Source: Tetmemena sp. SeJ-2015
Taxonomy: Eukaryota > Ciliophora > Spirotrichea > Sporadotrichida > Oxytrichidae
DNA length: 22,060 nucleotides
NCBI GenBank assembly: GCA_027382625.1
Contig: JAJKFJ010024039.1
Location: forward strand, 1-22,060
Reading direction: 5' to 3'
In this document: positions 8,661 through 17,750 of the stretch, one piece after another
Layout of the letters: every line of letters starts with the position of its first letter
Position numbering within the stretch: position 1 is the first letter of the stretch
Position numbers and translations under genes: made by a program
Notes under the pieces: model-generated
What the model saw: only the letters and a program-made list of their open reading frames with translations
Database searches by the model: none
What the model was told of the DNA's origin: nothing

Positions 8661-11600
8661 ATGGCGAAACTGCCTGAAAGCGAAGAAAAAGATCTTAAAG
8701 ATGTAATGAAGAGGTTAAAAGATGCTTTGGTGAAGAAAATTTAAGAAGTTGCAAGAAACTCAATGCAGCAAAGTTGAATGAGTGGCAAACGCAGGAATAA
8801 TGAAGCAACTGCATATATTCCTACTTTTTTAAGATTAAATTTACTTTAACTGATAGTGGGCATAGAAAAAATGGCATGGCTGACTCAATAGTATAAGAAA
8901 ACGGTAGCTCGAGATTGTCTCCTAATAAGTAAAGAAGAAAGCAGTTTAACTTCAGAAACACTTCTTAAGCATCTAGTTCCAGTTTACACAATCAATCTAA
9001 TTCTCATAACCACAGCAGAACTGCCAAGAGTTAACTCAATCAGAGTAACAGAGCACACCATAAGAAAGGGGAACAATCAATAAAGCCAAAGAGCTAGCTA
9101 GATTCAAATAGGATTAAGGCTTAGAACTAAAACACACCCATTCTATTTTAATATTCATTAGATTGACAAAAGTCAATGGCAGAAGCCCTTTTCTCTTAAA
9201 GAGCTTGAGTAATACTACAAAGAATAAAAGAACACTTATATTGATATGGATTTCATTAGAGACCAGATTGATAAGGAATTTGACAAGATCAACCCCTGGA
9301 GAAATTTAACTGAATTTGTTACGAATCCTACAAAGCCAGCAACTCCACAGAAATATCTATTTTATCAAACTTTAAATAGCAGTCCCCCTTCTCTGTTGCT
9401 AAATTTCCTAGTAGCTAAATAGATAAAGCTAAAGAGTCTAGTCCTTTTCAAGGAAGGAGAAGATCTCTTGTTTCCAATTAAAATGAGAAGCTGCAAAAGA
9501 TTATCTAATTTTTATAATGCTTAATTAAAGATGCAAGCATACATAGAGTCAATCAAGCAGATTAAGCAACAAGTAGAACAAGAAGTCTTAGAACAGCAAG
9601 AAAAGATGTATCGACTAAGATGGAAGAAGAATAAAAGGATTAGTAGTAAGAAACCACAAGCAACTCCTACTCCAATTCAATAAGCAGGCTATAAATCTAA
9701 TCCTCATTTTAATTGTTCATTTTTTCATTACATGGGATCTAATAAGAATGTGGCGTTTAACGATTAACAAGATATAAAAATCAAAATAGCAGCTTTTAAT
9801 CCATTTCAAAACTAATCTAGTATAGGTCTATTAAATTCTTAGCTCAATCCTCCTTAAGCTTTGCCTAAAACAGCAAGTTCAAAGCTGCTTCTCTTAAATT
9901 TAGAGAAATTGAAAAACGTGGCTCTTAATAAAAGAGCTTAAGAGCAACAAAGTGAATAAGCAAAATAACTCCTACCAAATCCTTTTAACTTCTAGCAAAA
10001 ATAAGCAATCTAAAATCCAAATTTATAACAAAAAAGACCCTACTAGAATTTTGTCTAATAATATTTTTAATATTTTTGTATATAATCCATCCAATACAAG
10101 TTCAAACATGTATATAGATTTGCAACTCGATCCTAAAAGCTTTGGAATACTCTAAAGGAGCTAAAATAATCTCTCATAGCTAAAGGATGACTTATACGGC
10201 TTAAAGAAACTCTACAACAAAAATTAGGGATATACTTTCTATAAATTCAAAAAAGAATATAACCTATTTTTCTCATAATCCCTAAATTAATTCATCCTTC
10301 AAAAGGCCCATTTAGCTTACCAACGATTTGAATTCAGACGTTCCATAGGTTCGGTTAATAAATACTACGATAGGAATTCTTAAAAAGACCTTGTAAAGTC
10401 TGGCAACAATTTTAGACTTCAGAGTCAACCCATAACCTCTGTTTAAACTTTTTAAAGCTCCCCGAGTAAAGGAGCAGTAAACGGATTCAAAGGCAAAGAC
10501 TCAATAGGCTCTTTTGCTGTACTTTAGTAATCATTTGGGAGAATATCCGAAAAATTAGTTTTCTCCAAGCAAGTAGAAGGTTCTTAAATAGTGAAATAGA
10601 CTAGCCCTATCAATAAACTTTATGTTCTTTCTGAAACATTAACTTATTTTTGTCATTATTTTAGGAGCGCACTTGATTTAAATGGACCAAGAACCACTAA
10701 AAATGCCCCAAGACCTAAAACTAGTTTCCTTCATCCATCTTTTGATCTCAAATCCTTGAATTCCAGTCAAGAGAAAGACCTGCACAAGAAGAATATTGGA
10801 TTTGCCAATCCAGAATACAGACAAATGAATTCTTAAATTATAATCAAATATTTCTTAGAGAGATGAGATAAAGCAGAATAAGAACTCAATGAGTATGAAG
10901 CTTTTGAGTTTGAATTCGAGTGCTGAGTTTGATTAAAAGAATTCTCCATTTAGGAATATCAACTAGAGCCAAAAATCCCTTTTCCATAAATTGAGGACGC
11001 CAAAATCGCCAGTAACAATATCCGGAAGTTTTTCTCGTTCAGGTTCACCTGAGCCTCTAGTCAACTAAAAAAATAATAAAGTTCCTGCTAAGTAACTAAG
11101 ACTATCTTAAAATTTGCCCCAGGAAAAGCATTACATGAGCAGAATGCAAAGTTCTATTCATATGCTTTGCAAAACTCCAGAGCACTAAAACGAGAACAGT
11201 TTTTTTTCTTCATTTTATTTAGGCAATTTATAAATAATTGAGTTAGCTCAAAATTTTCACTCATCAACCCAAGGAGGAAGGTACTTTGAATTGCATTTTT
11301 TTTATAATGATAGGTGTTAAAGTAAAAGTTAAAATAAAGAAGTAGTACTCCGGATAGAGATACGATCATATAACTATAGCAGGAAGTATAATTTTAATCA
11401 GAGGTTTTATATTATAAATTTTGCATTGTATTTTAGATCTCATTTTTAAAAAGATTAGTTTTTTGATTGTATGACTACTAACAGAAAATTTCGTGTGCAT
11501 GCAAAATTTTAGGGATTGAAATAAATCTCAACCTTTTTTAGATGCATAAAGATTTAACTATGAAATTATTTGCTTTTTCGATTTTTATATCAACTATCTA

Positions 11601-12088
11601 GGATTTTTTTTACAATTTTAAATAAGATTACTTTTTTAAAATAACTCTTAGGTATAATTTGAACAAAATTCTAGATAGACTTTGCCAACCAGATTACTAT
11701 CCAAACCTAGATAAAAATAGAATTCTTTCTATTTTTAAAGAACTAATAAACAAGAAATTCAAGAGCTCATTGAATAAGCGATTCCATTAGCGAAGATTTT
11801 CTCAATAACCAAATGAGAGTGTCCCGAAGGCTTCTGGATATTTTGATAAATTTTATATCTAAATTTAATTTGTAAATTAGTGATAAATAGGAATTTAATG
11901 AATCCAAAAACAGGATAAATATGGACAGACTTGACCAGCATGTATAAAAACTTTAAGTTATATCAATTAAATTATAAATAGTTATTTATCAACTTTCTAG
12001 CTGGAAGAAATCTATAAAGCGGCTAGACTTATCTGAAGCTGTAAATTTTCCTGTTCCATAGAATGATGATGATAAAGAAGATATTTGA
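8661..12088 (+). CDS. Large disordered protein of unknown function, about 1007 aa
   Basis: ATG 8661 begins MAKLPESEEKDLKDVMKRLK and TGA 12086-12088 follows an acidic tail (PQNDDDKEDI). Eight IESs, all between pointer repeats, give exactly 1008 codons. The protein is rich in Q, N, S and K. Recognisable parts are an N-terminal charged helix, an S/N/H-rich stretch, a possible coiled coil (IESIKQIKQQVEQEVLEQQE), a TP/SP-rich segment (LRTPKSPVTISGSFSRSGSP) that could be a kinase target, and a beta-rich region (RYFELHFFYNDR, VVLRIEIRSYNY). I find no domain I can name, no signal peptide and no membrane span. The many TAA/TAG glutamines and the IES pattern match neighbouring genes. The segment after 11563 is assigned here because three inserts connect the frames; a separate small gene there is the alternative. 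Confidence 0.78.
8758..8882. other. IES, 125 bp, pointer ACTCAAT
   Basis: Copies lie at 8758-8764 and 8883-8889. One excision both corrects the frame and removes TGA 8801, giving KIQEVARNSIVQENGSS. It is the longest IES found. Confidence 0.8.
9140..9152. other. IES, 13 bp, pointer ATTC
   Basis: Copies lie at 9140-9143 and 9153-9156. Excision corrects the frame and joins NQNTPI to HQIDKSQWQKPFS. Confidence 0.65.
9943..9958. other. IES, 16 bp, pointer AGCAA
   Basis: Copies lie at 9943-9947 and 9959-9963. Excision joins NKRAQEQ to NNSYQILLTSS and corrects the frame. Confidence 0.75.
10830..10851. other. IES, 22 bp, pointer TTCTTA
   Basis: Copies lie at 10830-10835 and 10852-10857. Excision joins YRQMNS to QRDEIKQNKNS and avoids a TGA at 10864. 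Confidence 0.8.
11431..11535. other. IES, 105 bp, pointer TTTTAGAT
   Basis: Copies lie at 11431-11438 and 11536-11543. It is frame-neutral and very AT-rich; it lies in the 3' third of the 1007-aa gene. Confidence 0.65.
11556..11591. other. IES, 36 bp, pointer AACTAT
   Basis: Copies lie at 11556-11561 and 11592-11597. It is frame-neutral and removes TGA 11561. Confidence 0.6.
11599..11648. other. Candidate IES, 50 bp, pointer TAGG
   Basis: Copies lie at 11599-11602 and 11649-11652. Excision corrects the frame into LSRYNLNKILDRLCQPDYY. The retained piece between this and the previous IES is only about 11 bp including pointers. Confidence 0.5.
11844..11880. other. IES, 37 bp, pointer TGATAAAT
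   Basis: Copies lie at 11844-11851 and 11881-11888. Excision joins KASGYFDK to QEFNESKNRINMDRL and corrects the frame. Confidence 0.85.
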
Positions 12089-12225
12089 TACTAATTAATT
12101 ATTATAATTAAGTTAATAACTTTGGAGATTTGTGTATATACGTATTAATTTCAAGAGCTTATAATAATATCTTTAAATTAGCTTAATTAATCTTAGTAGT
12201 TAGTTTGCTAGGAGTGTATTAGATA

Positions 12226-12622
12226 TCACCCGTAGCGATTGATTTTGACTACCTTCCAAGTTGACCATTAGTAAATTAGGAACCCTAGTAGGAATAAGAA
12301 AATCAGTAATAGGAAACCTAAAGCTACCCACTGACAGATGTTAAATTTGAAAACCTCTAAGCCCACTTGTTGCTCTTCCTCTTTCTCCTCCTCGTTTAAT
12401 TCCCCGCTAAATTAATTGCAAAACCTCTATATATATATCTAAACTAAGCTGAGATTGATTGTAAGTCTTGGGTGAGATATCTCCAGAAAATTTCTGCCTC
12501 TTAAAGGATTTCTTTAAATAAGACATAAAAATAAATAGGTATTTGGATATATCTGAGGACAGTATCGAGCTTTCTTGCAGCTTGAATTTTTGTAAGTCCT
12601 TCTTTGACCAAATCTTACTCAT
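12226..12622 (-). CDS. Small tail-anchored membrane protein, 102 aa, unknown
   Basis: ATG 12620-12622 starts MSKIWSKKDLQKF; TGA is at 12226-12228. After removal of two IESs the product has a basic N terminus, an acidic helix (NEEEKEEEQQ) and one strong C-terminal membrane span (WVALGFLLLIFLFLLGFLIY), followed by a short basic tail (WSTWKVVKINRYG). This topology suits a protein anchored by its tail with the rest in the cytosol, as in SNARE-like or small ER/Golgi proteins, but no SNARE heptads are visible. Total length is 103 codons, an exact multiple of three. It lies between the 3' end of the 1007-aa gene and the 3' end of TVP23. Family unknown. Confidence 0.75.
12396..12411. other. IES, 16 bp, pointer TTAATT
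   Basis: Copies lie at 12396-12401 and 12412-12417. Excision joins IYIEVLQL to NEEEKEEEQQ and brings the membrane span into frame. Confidence 0.85.
12477..12548. other. IES, 72 bp, pointer ATATCT
   Basis: Copies lie at 12477-12482 and 12549-12554. It is frame-neutral; excision gives SSILSSDISPKTYNQ. It is supported by repeat length and AT-richness, not by frame. Confidence 0.55.
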
Positions 12623-12834
12623 TTCTTTTCAAAATTAAATTGATAGTCTGTGATATTTTGAGAGATGAGTCAATTGCTTTAAAGCTCAATTTAATAAAAG
12701 GATAAGTTATTTCGCTTATTTAATTTCTGTATTTAAAGTATGTTCATTAGTTTTGATCGTTACTTGTAGATGAGAATCGATAAAAAATTTTAAACTTATA
12801 AATGCAATTTAGTTCACAATCTTCAACTATGCTT

Positions 12835-13938
12835 TCATTTGTTTCCTCCAGAGAAAGCCGAGGAATATTTAGAAGCAAACTGACCAACTTTCGCAAGTTA
12901 GGAAAAGGAAAGGCGGTTCTTGGCTTGATCGAATAAAAATCCACTAATTTTAGCTTTATGGCTTTTCTCGCACTTTATAAATAACATAAATATCAAATTT
13001 GAAAAAGCCTTGATGTATGCCATGAGATTAGTGAAAGCCATGATGTAAGAAAAAGCGCAAATCGTGGCATTGGTAGGACTAAAGCTGAGTGCACTCCACA
13101 CGAAAAGAATTCCCCAAATAATTGGAGTTGCATAGTTGCTGAACCAAAACACTCTACTGTTCACTTTGTCATTCGATTAAGCTAAACAATAATTAGAATT
13201 TGTAAGTGTCTCAAATCTTAGTAAGTTATCTCAAAAACTTACGCTTGTCTGAGGATAGAAAAACCCAGTTTTCTTTGCCCTAATCATCTGTGTAAGAAGC
13301 CCATCTCAATCCCACTAGCACTCTAAACAGAAAGTTAAATCTAATCACGGGTTGCTTTATAACTTACCTTCCTGAGATATTTTTGACAACATAAAAGTCG
13401 AAAGCTGAAAATACAAGCACGCAAATATAGACCATCACCAGATTGCTTATAAAGAGGTTTAACAATAGATAGCTCATTTTAATACAGATTTTATAGAAAT
13501 ACAGTCCTTATATTTATCATGACACCCGCCACTTTAAAGCTCAAGTGAAGAATGCAAATGCCTGGATCACTTGCATTTTGTAGAAACTTAGGCAGTTTAC
13601 TTTTGAGAGCTTCGTTCATTCCAGATTTATTCTATTGAGAAGAATTTACTTAGCTCATTGAGTCAGTTGAAGTGTTCAAAATTTTATGATAAATTGAGCA
13701 TCTTTGATATTATAATGTTGAGGACATTTTTATCAGCACTTTATTGCAAGTTCTTTCCAGCTACACTGCTTACTTCAGACTAAGCTCTTGAACCTAGAGA
13801 GGTACTTGCCTCGCTTCTGATATCAGCGTTCATATTGATGTTGAACTTTAATTCATCATCGTCTGTGTCCATGCCACCTGGAACGCTTTAGGGTTGCCTC
13901 TCGCTTCCTAGATCGATTAAGTAATCGTTGTTATTCAT
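12835..13938 (-). CDS. TVP23: TVP23/FAM18-family Golgi membrane protein, 291 aa
   Basis: TVP23 proteins are small four-span proteins of late Golgi vesicles that act in membrane trafficking. The match covers the whole family core: LSFKVAGVMSYLLL (first span), FSAFDFYVVKNISGR, VLVGLRWASYTDDQGKENW (family signature), VNSRVFWFSNYATPIIWGIL and TNLMAYIKC, then a basic C-terminal tail. The first 100 residues are an acidic Ser-rich extension (MDTDDDELKF). The ATG at 13936-13938 is the first start and the stop is TGA 12835-12837. Two canonical introns and three IESs leave exactly 292 codons. The extension makes it longer than the about 200 residues of animal and yeast forms. Adjacent genes are unrelated apart from the DHHC enzyme, which is also endomembrane. 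Confidence 0.94.
12973..13008. other. IES, 36 bp, pointer CTT
   Basis: Copies lie at 12973-12975 and 13009-13011. It is frame-neutral; excision gives AYIKCEKSHKAK, restoring the conserved Y-I-(K/R)-C of TVP23. Confidence 0.65.
13182..13242 (-). other. Intron, 61 nt, in TVP23
   Basis: It starts GTAAGT, ends TTTAG and joins LSSDK to PQSNDKVNSRVFW. Confidence 0.85.
13323..13367 (-). other. Intron, 45 nt, in TVP23
   Basis: It starts GTAAGT, ends TTTAG, and splits an Arg codon, giving NISGRVLVGLRW. Confidence 0.9.
13474..13516. other. IES, 43 bp, pointer TCAT
   Basis: Copies lie at 13474-13477 and 13517-13520. Excision corrects the frame and gives KVAGVMSYLLL, matching the first span of TVP23. 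Confidence 0.8.
13673..13715. other. IES, 43 bp, pointer TGTT
   Basis: Copies lie at 13673-13676 and 13716-13719. Excision corrects the frame and joins ADKNVLN to TSTDSMSQVNSS. Confidence 0.75.
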
Positions 13939-14204
13939 TTTCAGCAGAATTACAAATTAAATTAAACTATTATAAGAACTTAAGCTTAAATAAACCTAAT
14001 GCATGATGTCGAATTTATCAGTGATTAGAATTGCCTTATATTGATATAATTTAGTGATATTTAAAAATCCATTTTAAGGTAAGATTAAAATCACGTTGGA
14101 GTTTACTCATTAAATGAAATTAATAATATCAAAGCTTTCTGATTCTGTTATCACAACAATCAGAGTAGTCTTACAATAAAGGTGTGGGTATATATTACAA
14201 ATAC

Positions 14205-15806
14205 TCAATACTAAATCATGGGAAGTTTAATAGGAAGAAACCAATAGATTGCATTAGGTCCCATGATATGAATTAAGTTCTTATAAACTGAGCCCTTGTT
14301 AAATTTTGTCAGATCGGGTGAGTATTAGTACTCAACTAAAATAAATGCTAAAATTAACTGTCGTAATATTTCTTGCTATCATAGTCAAGTGAAAGCAGTA
14401 TAGGTACATGATTATCATATAGAGAAAATTAATTATGTAAAAGTTATAAGTATGATGAAAATCAGTAAGGTTACGCTTAATAAGCCATTTGTATTTCTAC
14501 ATATCAAAACTATTTTGCTCTCAGTGTGAATTTAAAAAGCTAGTGTCTCTATTTTCAACTCGAAAACCAAATGCCCAATTATTTATTCTAAAATATTAGC
14601 TGTCAAACCAATTATAAAAATGAATGATGTGCATGAGAAGGCAGAGTATATTGAAGAATAAGAGTTGCATGAAATATCTATAATTCTATAGGCCTATACA
14701 GTTTGCAACCCAGTGACAATGATGGTCCATTCTTAGAAAGCAAGTATCGCACTAGCTGCAATGATGGGTTCTAGGTGGTTTAATAACGTTGCACCTTACG
14801 CAATAGAATTCACTATCCTATAGTAAAAATTACTGCTAGTTTTAAAGCAAGCTGTCATCACTCAATTCAACTGAAGAAGAGGAAGAGGGCAGCAGCCACC
14901 TTTGCTAATTAAAGTAAAAAAATAATTCTAATCTTGAGCGGATTCTATCAATTCATTGTCTGTTTTATATTCCATCATCATATCCCTCTCATAATTTAAA
15001 TGAGGTATGGAATAGAAAAATTTTTATGCTCCTCTAACCCATAACCTGCTTAAATTGCTAGTTTTTTCTTATTTGACTTAACTTCCCTTAACCTTGTTCT
15101 TTTCTTTAAGATTGATTTTCTTAGAAAGCTGAGTTATTAGCAATTTAATCGGTTGTGAAATTGCTTACGTTGTTCTATCCTAGTATAGGTGAGTTAACCA
15201 GATTTACTTGCTCCTAAATGTATGAGTGAGAAGTAGCCTAATGGTATGCTTCTCTATTATCAAGTTCTTTATATTGTGAAAGCCCATTTCTTTGAACTTA
15301 AGCTTTCGAATTCTTATAATAAAAAGAAACACTATGAGGCACTAATAAAAATTTATCTACTGCAATAACTCTATCTCATTAAAATTTTTAAAACTAAATT
15401 AAATTGTTAATGAATTCTCATTCACATCTTCAGCATTACTTTTTGAGTTTAATCTTGGTATTTATTTTCCTTATTCATCAAGAAGAGGGGCCTCTTGCTC
15501 ATAGGGGTGTGGATATTTAGGAAGTATGACTTGCGAGAATTCTTTATTTGAGTACTTGGGCACCTTCCCAGGATGAGTGAATATAGTTTTGATCAGGCAA
15601 ATCACTGCCATTAGTGCTGACAAGAAGTAAAAGACCTATAAATGCTTAGTATTAGTGTTGTAAATGTATGTTACCTAGAATATGAAATTGAATTCTTTCA
15701 AGACGAAGATATAGAAGCTTGATGATAACCCTCCCATAAGTGAAAGGGTGAGTGGTAGTCGCAAGGAAAGCAGGAATTTATCTTTGAAGGGCCTAGCAGC
15801 GTACAT
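14205..15806 (-). CDS. DHHC palmitoyltransferase, about 442 aa
   Basis: DHHC enzymes attach palmitate to cytosolic cysteines of membrane-associated proteins. The Cys-rich domain at about 262-312 is complete: YCVRCNVIKPPRTHHC, then CDTCFLRMDHHCHWVANC. The Pro normally after DHHC is His here. Two N-terminal spans flank FTHPGKVP, the usual T-x-P-G-x-V-P motif. Two further spans follow the Cys-rich domain (YFMQLLFFNILCLLM and a later hydrophobic stretch). The TTxE motif is rebuilt as NITTVEY by IES removal, and the tail has KFNKGSVYKNL and WFLPI, typical of the family. One intron and five IESs leave 443 codons from ATG 15804-15806; an upstream in-frame extension to 15950 cannot be excluded. The stop is TGA 14205-14207. 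Confidence 0.95.
14334..14355. other. IES, 22 bp, pointer AACT
   Basis: Copies lie at 14334-14337 and 14356-14359. It falls inside the TTxE motif; excision turns TTVN followed by TGA into TTVEY and corrects the frame. Confidence 0.85.
14510..14548. other. IES, 39 bp, pointer CTATTTT
   Basis: Copies lie at 14510-14516 and 14549-14555. It is frame-neutral and removes TGA 14521, giving FRVENSFDMQKYKW between spans 3 and 4. Confidence 0.8.
14905..14927. other. IES, 23 bp, pointer CTAAT
   Basis: Copies lie at 14905-14909 and 14928-14932. Excision joins ESAQDQ to QRWLLPSSSSSVE and corrects the frame. Confidence 0.8.
14985..15030. other. IES, 46 bp, pointer CCTCT
   Basis: Copies lie at 14985-14989 and 15031-15035. 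Excision joins FKQVMGQ to RDMMMEYKTDNE and corrects the frame. Confidence 0.75.
15308..15411. other. IES, 104 bp, pointer GAATTCT
   Basis: Copies lie at 15308-15314 and 15412-15418. Excision replaces a hydrophobic out-of-frame stretch by a hydrophilic linker, VNENSKAQVQRNGLSQYKE. Confidence 0.85.
15636..15674 (-). other. Intron, 39 nt, in DHHC gene
   Basis: It starts GTAACA, ends TTATAG and joins NFIFQ to VFYFLSALM in the second span. It is frame-neutral, so support comes from splice signals and the improved hydrophobic span. Confidence 0.65.
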
Positions 15807-16061
15807 TTCTCCCAATTTTAGTAGTAATAAAATCTCATAATCTTCGTAATTTAATAATATTTTAGCTTTTCTTATGCAATCTAGGTTAAATTCTAAGAAA
15901 TTGAGAAATGCTCCTCTTACTATATGTTTACTTGAAACGAATTTAATCACTTCAAAATTTTGTTCTTTATATTACTTCTTCAGGTAAAGATATTCTTTAA
16001 TAGAGTTATAAATCTAAAATATAAGAAAAGATTTTCTCTTTATAGCCTCAACTCTAAATAA
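15807..16061. promoter_or_regulatory. Divergent intergenic region
   Basis: This 255-bp gap separates the DHHC gene (-) and the PLP-enzyme gene (+). Bases up to 15950 could instead be an N-terminal extension of the DHHC gene. No specific site is assigned. Confidence 0.3.
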
Positions 16062-17514
16062 ATGGTAGATGCGTATCAGATTGAGCAAGAAGCTCATCTC
16101 AAGACTTTGTGAGTACTTTAATAAGCATAATAATTTTAGGTCTTTTGAGACTAGATGTGTCTAGTCAGGCTCAGTTAAAGATAACAGACTAGGGTGTAAG
16201 TTGGTTAACCTTTTGCCAGATAATTTTCTAAAACTCAAGCCTTCTGGTCAAAATACATTTTTGTTGAGATTATTCTGACTTGTTTTTAGCTGTGGTGGTC
16301 CCTATTGATTTGTCAACTCTCTGGAATAAAGTAGACACCAGACTTCCTAAGAGTGGATCACACTTTATCTACACAAGAATAGACAACCCTAATAGGAAAG
16401 CTCTAGAGATCCAGTTAGAGTCTATTTTCCAAGTCAGTGATGTTCTGAGCACTAATTCCGTCGAAGCTGCATACTTTGAGCTAATAATGAGTTATATAAT
16501 TAACTTTGCTATCCAATTGTTCTTGAACCCTGATAATGAAGAGCTCGTGGTGCTTGGTAACAGACAGAGATTTGTGGACTTGATAAAGCAAACTTTTGAA
16601 GTTTCAGGCCATGGCCACACTGTTCACTATGCCTCTTCAGCTGAAGAAGCCCTTTCTCACGTGAATGAGAAAACCAATTTCAAATATATAATTTTATTTA
16701 AAACTAAACTTTTTTTGGCAGAGGCATCTAACGAGCAAAGTTATGAGGATCTTTATCAGCAAGTGAAAAATAGGACTAATCAGAATTGTCTGTTTGCTTT
16801 GGATGTGAGCACTAGATTTACCAAGCTGAAGGATTCAATCCATTCTCACTATCAGCAGTTTGATTTCTTAATAGCTGATCTCAAGTACTTTTTTTAATAA
16901 AAAACACTAAATAAGATGTTTATACTTTGCTGGAATTGATACTATCAAGATGGGAGCTATGGTTTTCAAAACTACCCCTCATTTTGAAAAATTCATGACC
17001 ATTGTTAATGCTATCGGAAACGTTTGAATATTATATTTTTTGCCAGCCCATGCCCGGCTACCTTGCTTAGAGAGGACTTAAGACTTTGCATTTGAGAATA
17101 GATGCATCTCTTGAGCTAGCTAACGACATACATTCCACACTTTAAGATCTTAAGAAAAAGATTAATCCCGACAGCTAAGTTTCTATTGTGCAAGAAGCCT
17201 AAATTCTAATAATTTCAGGCCTTGGAGTTGGCCAAAAAGTGCAAAACACTTTGTTAAAGAATATTTCTCAAGAAATAAGGAACTCAAATAATTAAGATTT
17301 GTATAAATTATAACTTAATTGTAGCTAAAGTATTTCATTTATATTTGAAATATTATAAAAGGATGATTATATTTATTGAACAGCAACTTCACTCACATTG
17401 ATTTATTTTTTTGAAGTAGAGACAGATAGAGTGCTCATCCACTCAGGTATAGAAGAGCTTTCAGAAATTGAGTAAGATATAACAACTCTTGGCACCTCAG
17501 TTTTTACAGCTTGA
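16062..17514 (+). CDS. Divergent Cys/Met-metabolism PLP-dependent enzyme (cystathionine lyase/synthase-like), 434 aa
   Basis: The family makes or breaks cystathionine and related thioethers using PLP bound to a lysine. Family landmarks appear in order after IES removal: AVVVPIDLST (usual AVxPPIxLST), YTRIDNPNRKALE (usual YSRxxNPT), CLFALDVSTRF around the PLP-contact Asp, ADLKYFAGIDTIKMGAMV with Lys about 256 in place of SATKYxxGH, NAIGNPMPGYLAQRGLKTL (usual YLxxRGLKTL), and the C-terminal VETDRVLIHSGIEEL (usual RLSVGIED). ATG 16062 and TGA 17512-17514 with two introns and three IESs give 435 codons, the normal size. The substrate-binding segment and the SGMxA and TPxNP motifs are poorly conserved, so activity is doubtful or altered. 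Family assignment is firm; the reaction is not. Confidence 0.87.
16109..16139 (+). other. Intron, 31 nt, in PLP-enzyme gene
   Basis: It starts GTGAGT, ends TTTTAG and joins EAHLKT to LSFETRCVQSG. Confidence 0.85.
16258..16282. other. IES, 25 bp, pointer TTTTT
   Basis: Copies lie at 16258-16262 and 16283-16287. Excision removes TGA 16276 from the reading frame and gives SGQNTFLAVVVPIDLST. The low-complexity pointer makes exact ends uncertain. Confidence 0.75.
16886..16922. other. IES, 37 bp, pointer TACTTT
   Basis: Copies lie at 16886-16891 and 16923-16928. It begins one codon after the presumed PLP-binding Lys; excision gives ADLKYFAGIDTIKMGAMV. Confidence 0.9.
17022..17046 (+). other. Intron, 25 nt, in PLP-enzyme gene
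   Basis: It starts GTTTGA, ends TGCCAG and joins VNAIGN to PMPGYLAQRG, removing an in-frame TGA. Confidence 0.75.
17371..17400. other. IES, 30 bp, pointer ATTTATT
   Basis: Copies lie at 17371-17377 and 17401-17407. It is frame-neutral and removes TGA 17377, joining KDDYIY to FFEVETDRVLIHSG. Confidence 0.8.
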
Positions 17515-17750
17515 ATCTTTATTAAATCTATTTCCTTTTATAGACTCTTAACTCTTTGCATGATAGAAAATCTTATTATAGAAGAGAAAACAAGAGTAAT
17601 TGAGTTACTTTGTAATTTATGTAGTTTGTAAATATAGCAAAGTAATATTAAGCTATTTAGCTAAAAATAAAGATGCACTTAGAATTTGCACAGGTAATGT
17701 GTAATGACCTCACATATCAATCAGTCGTTACTCTCAAATAAAATACATAG

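Noticed and set aside
8733..8758. 20-bp IES with pointer AAGAAA near the start of the 1007-aa gene
   Set aside because: It fixes the frame but leaves TGA 8801. The single 125-bp ACTCAAT excision solves both.
14990..15044. CATAA repeat as pointer in the DHHC gene, 50 bp
   Set aside because: The spacing leads to a TGA within a few codons; the CCTCT pair 46 bp apart gives an open frame.
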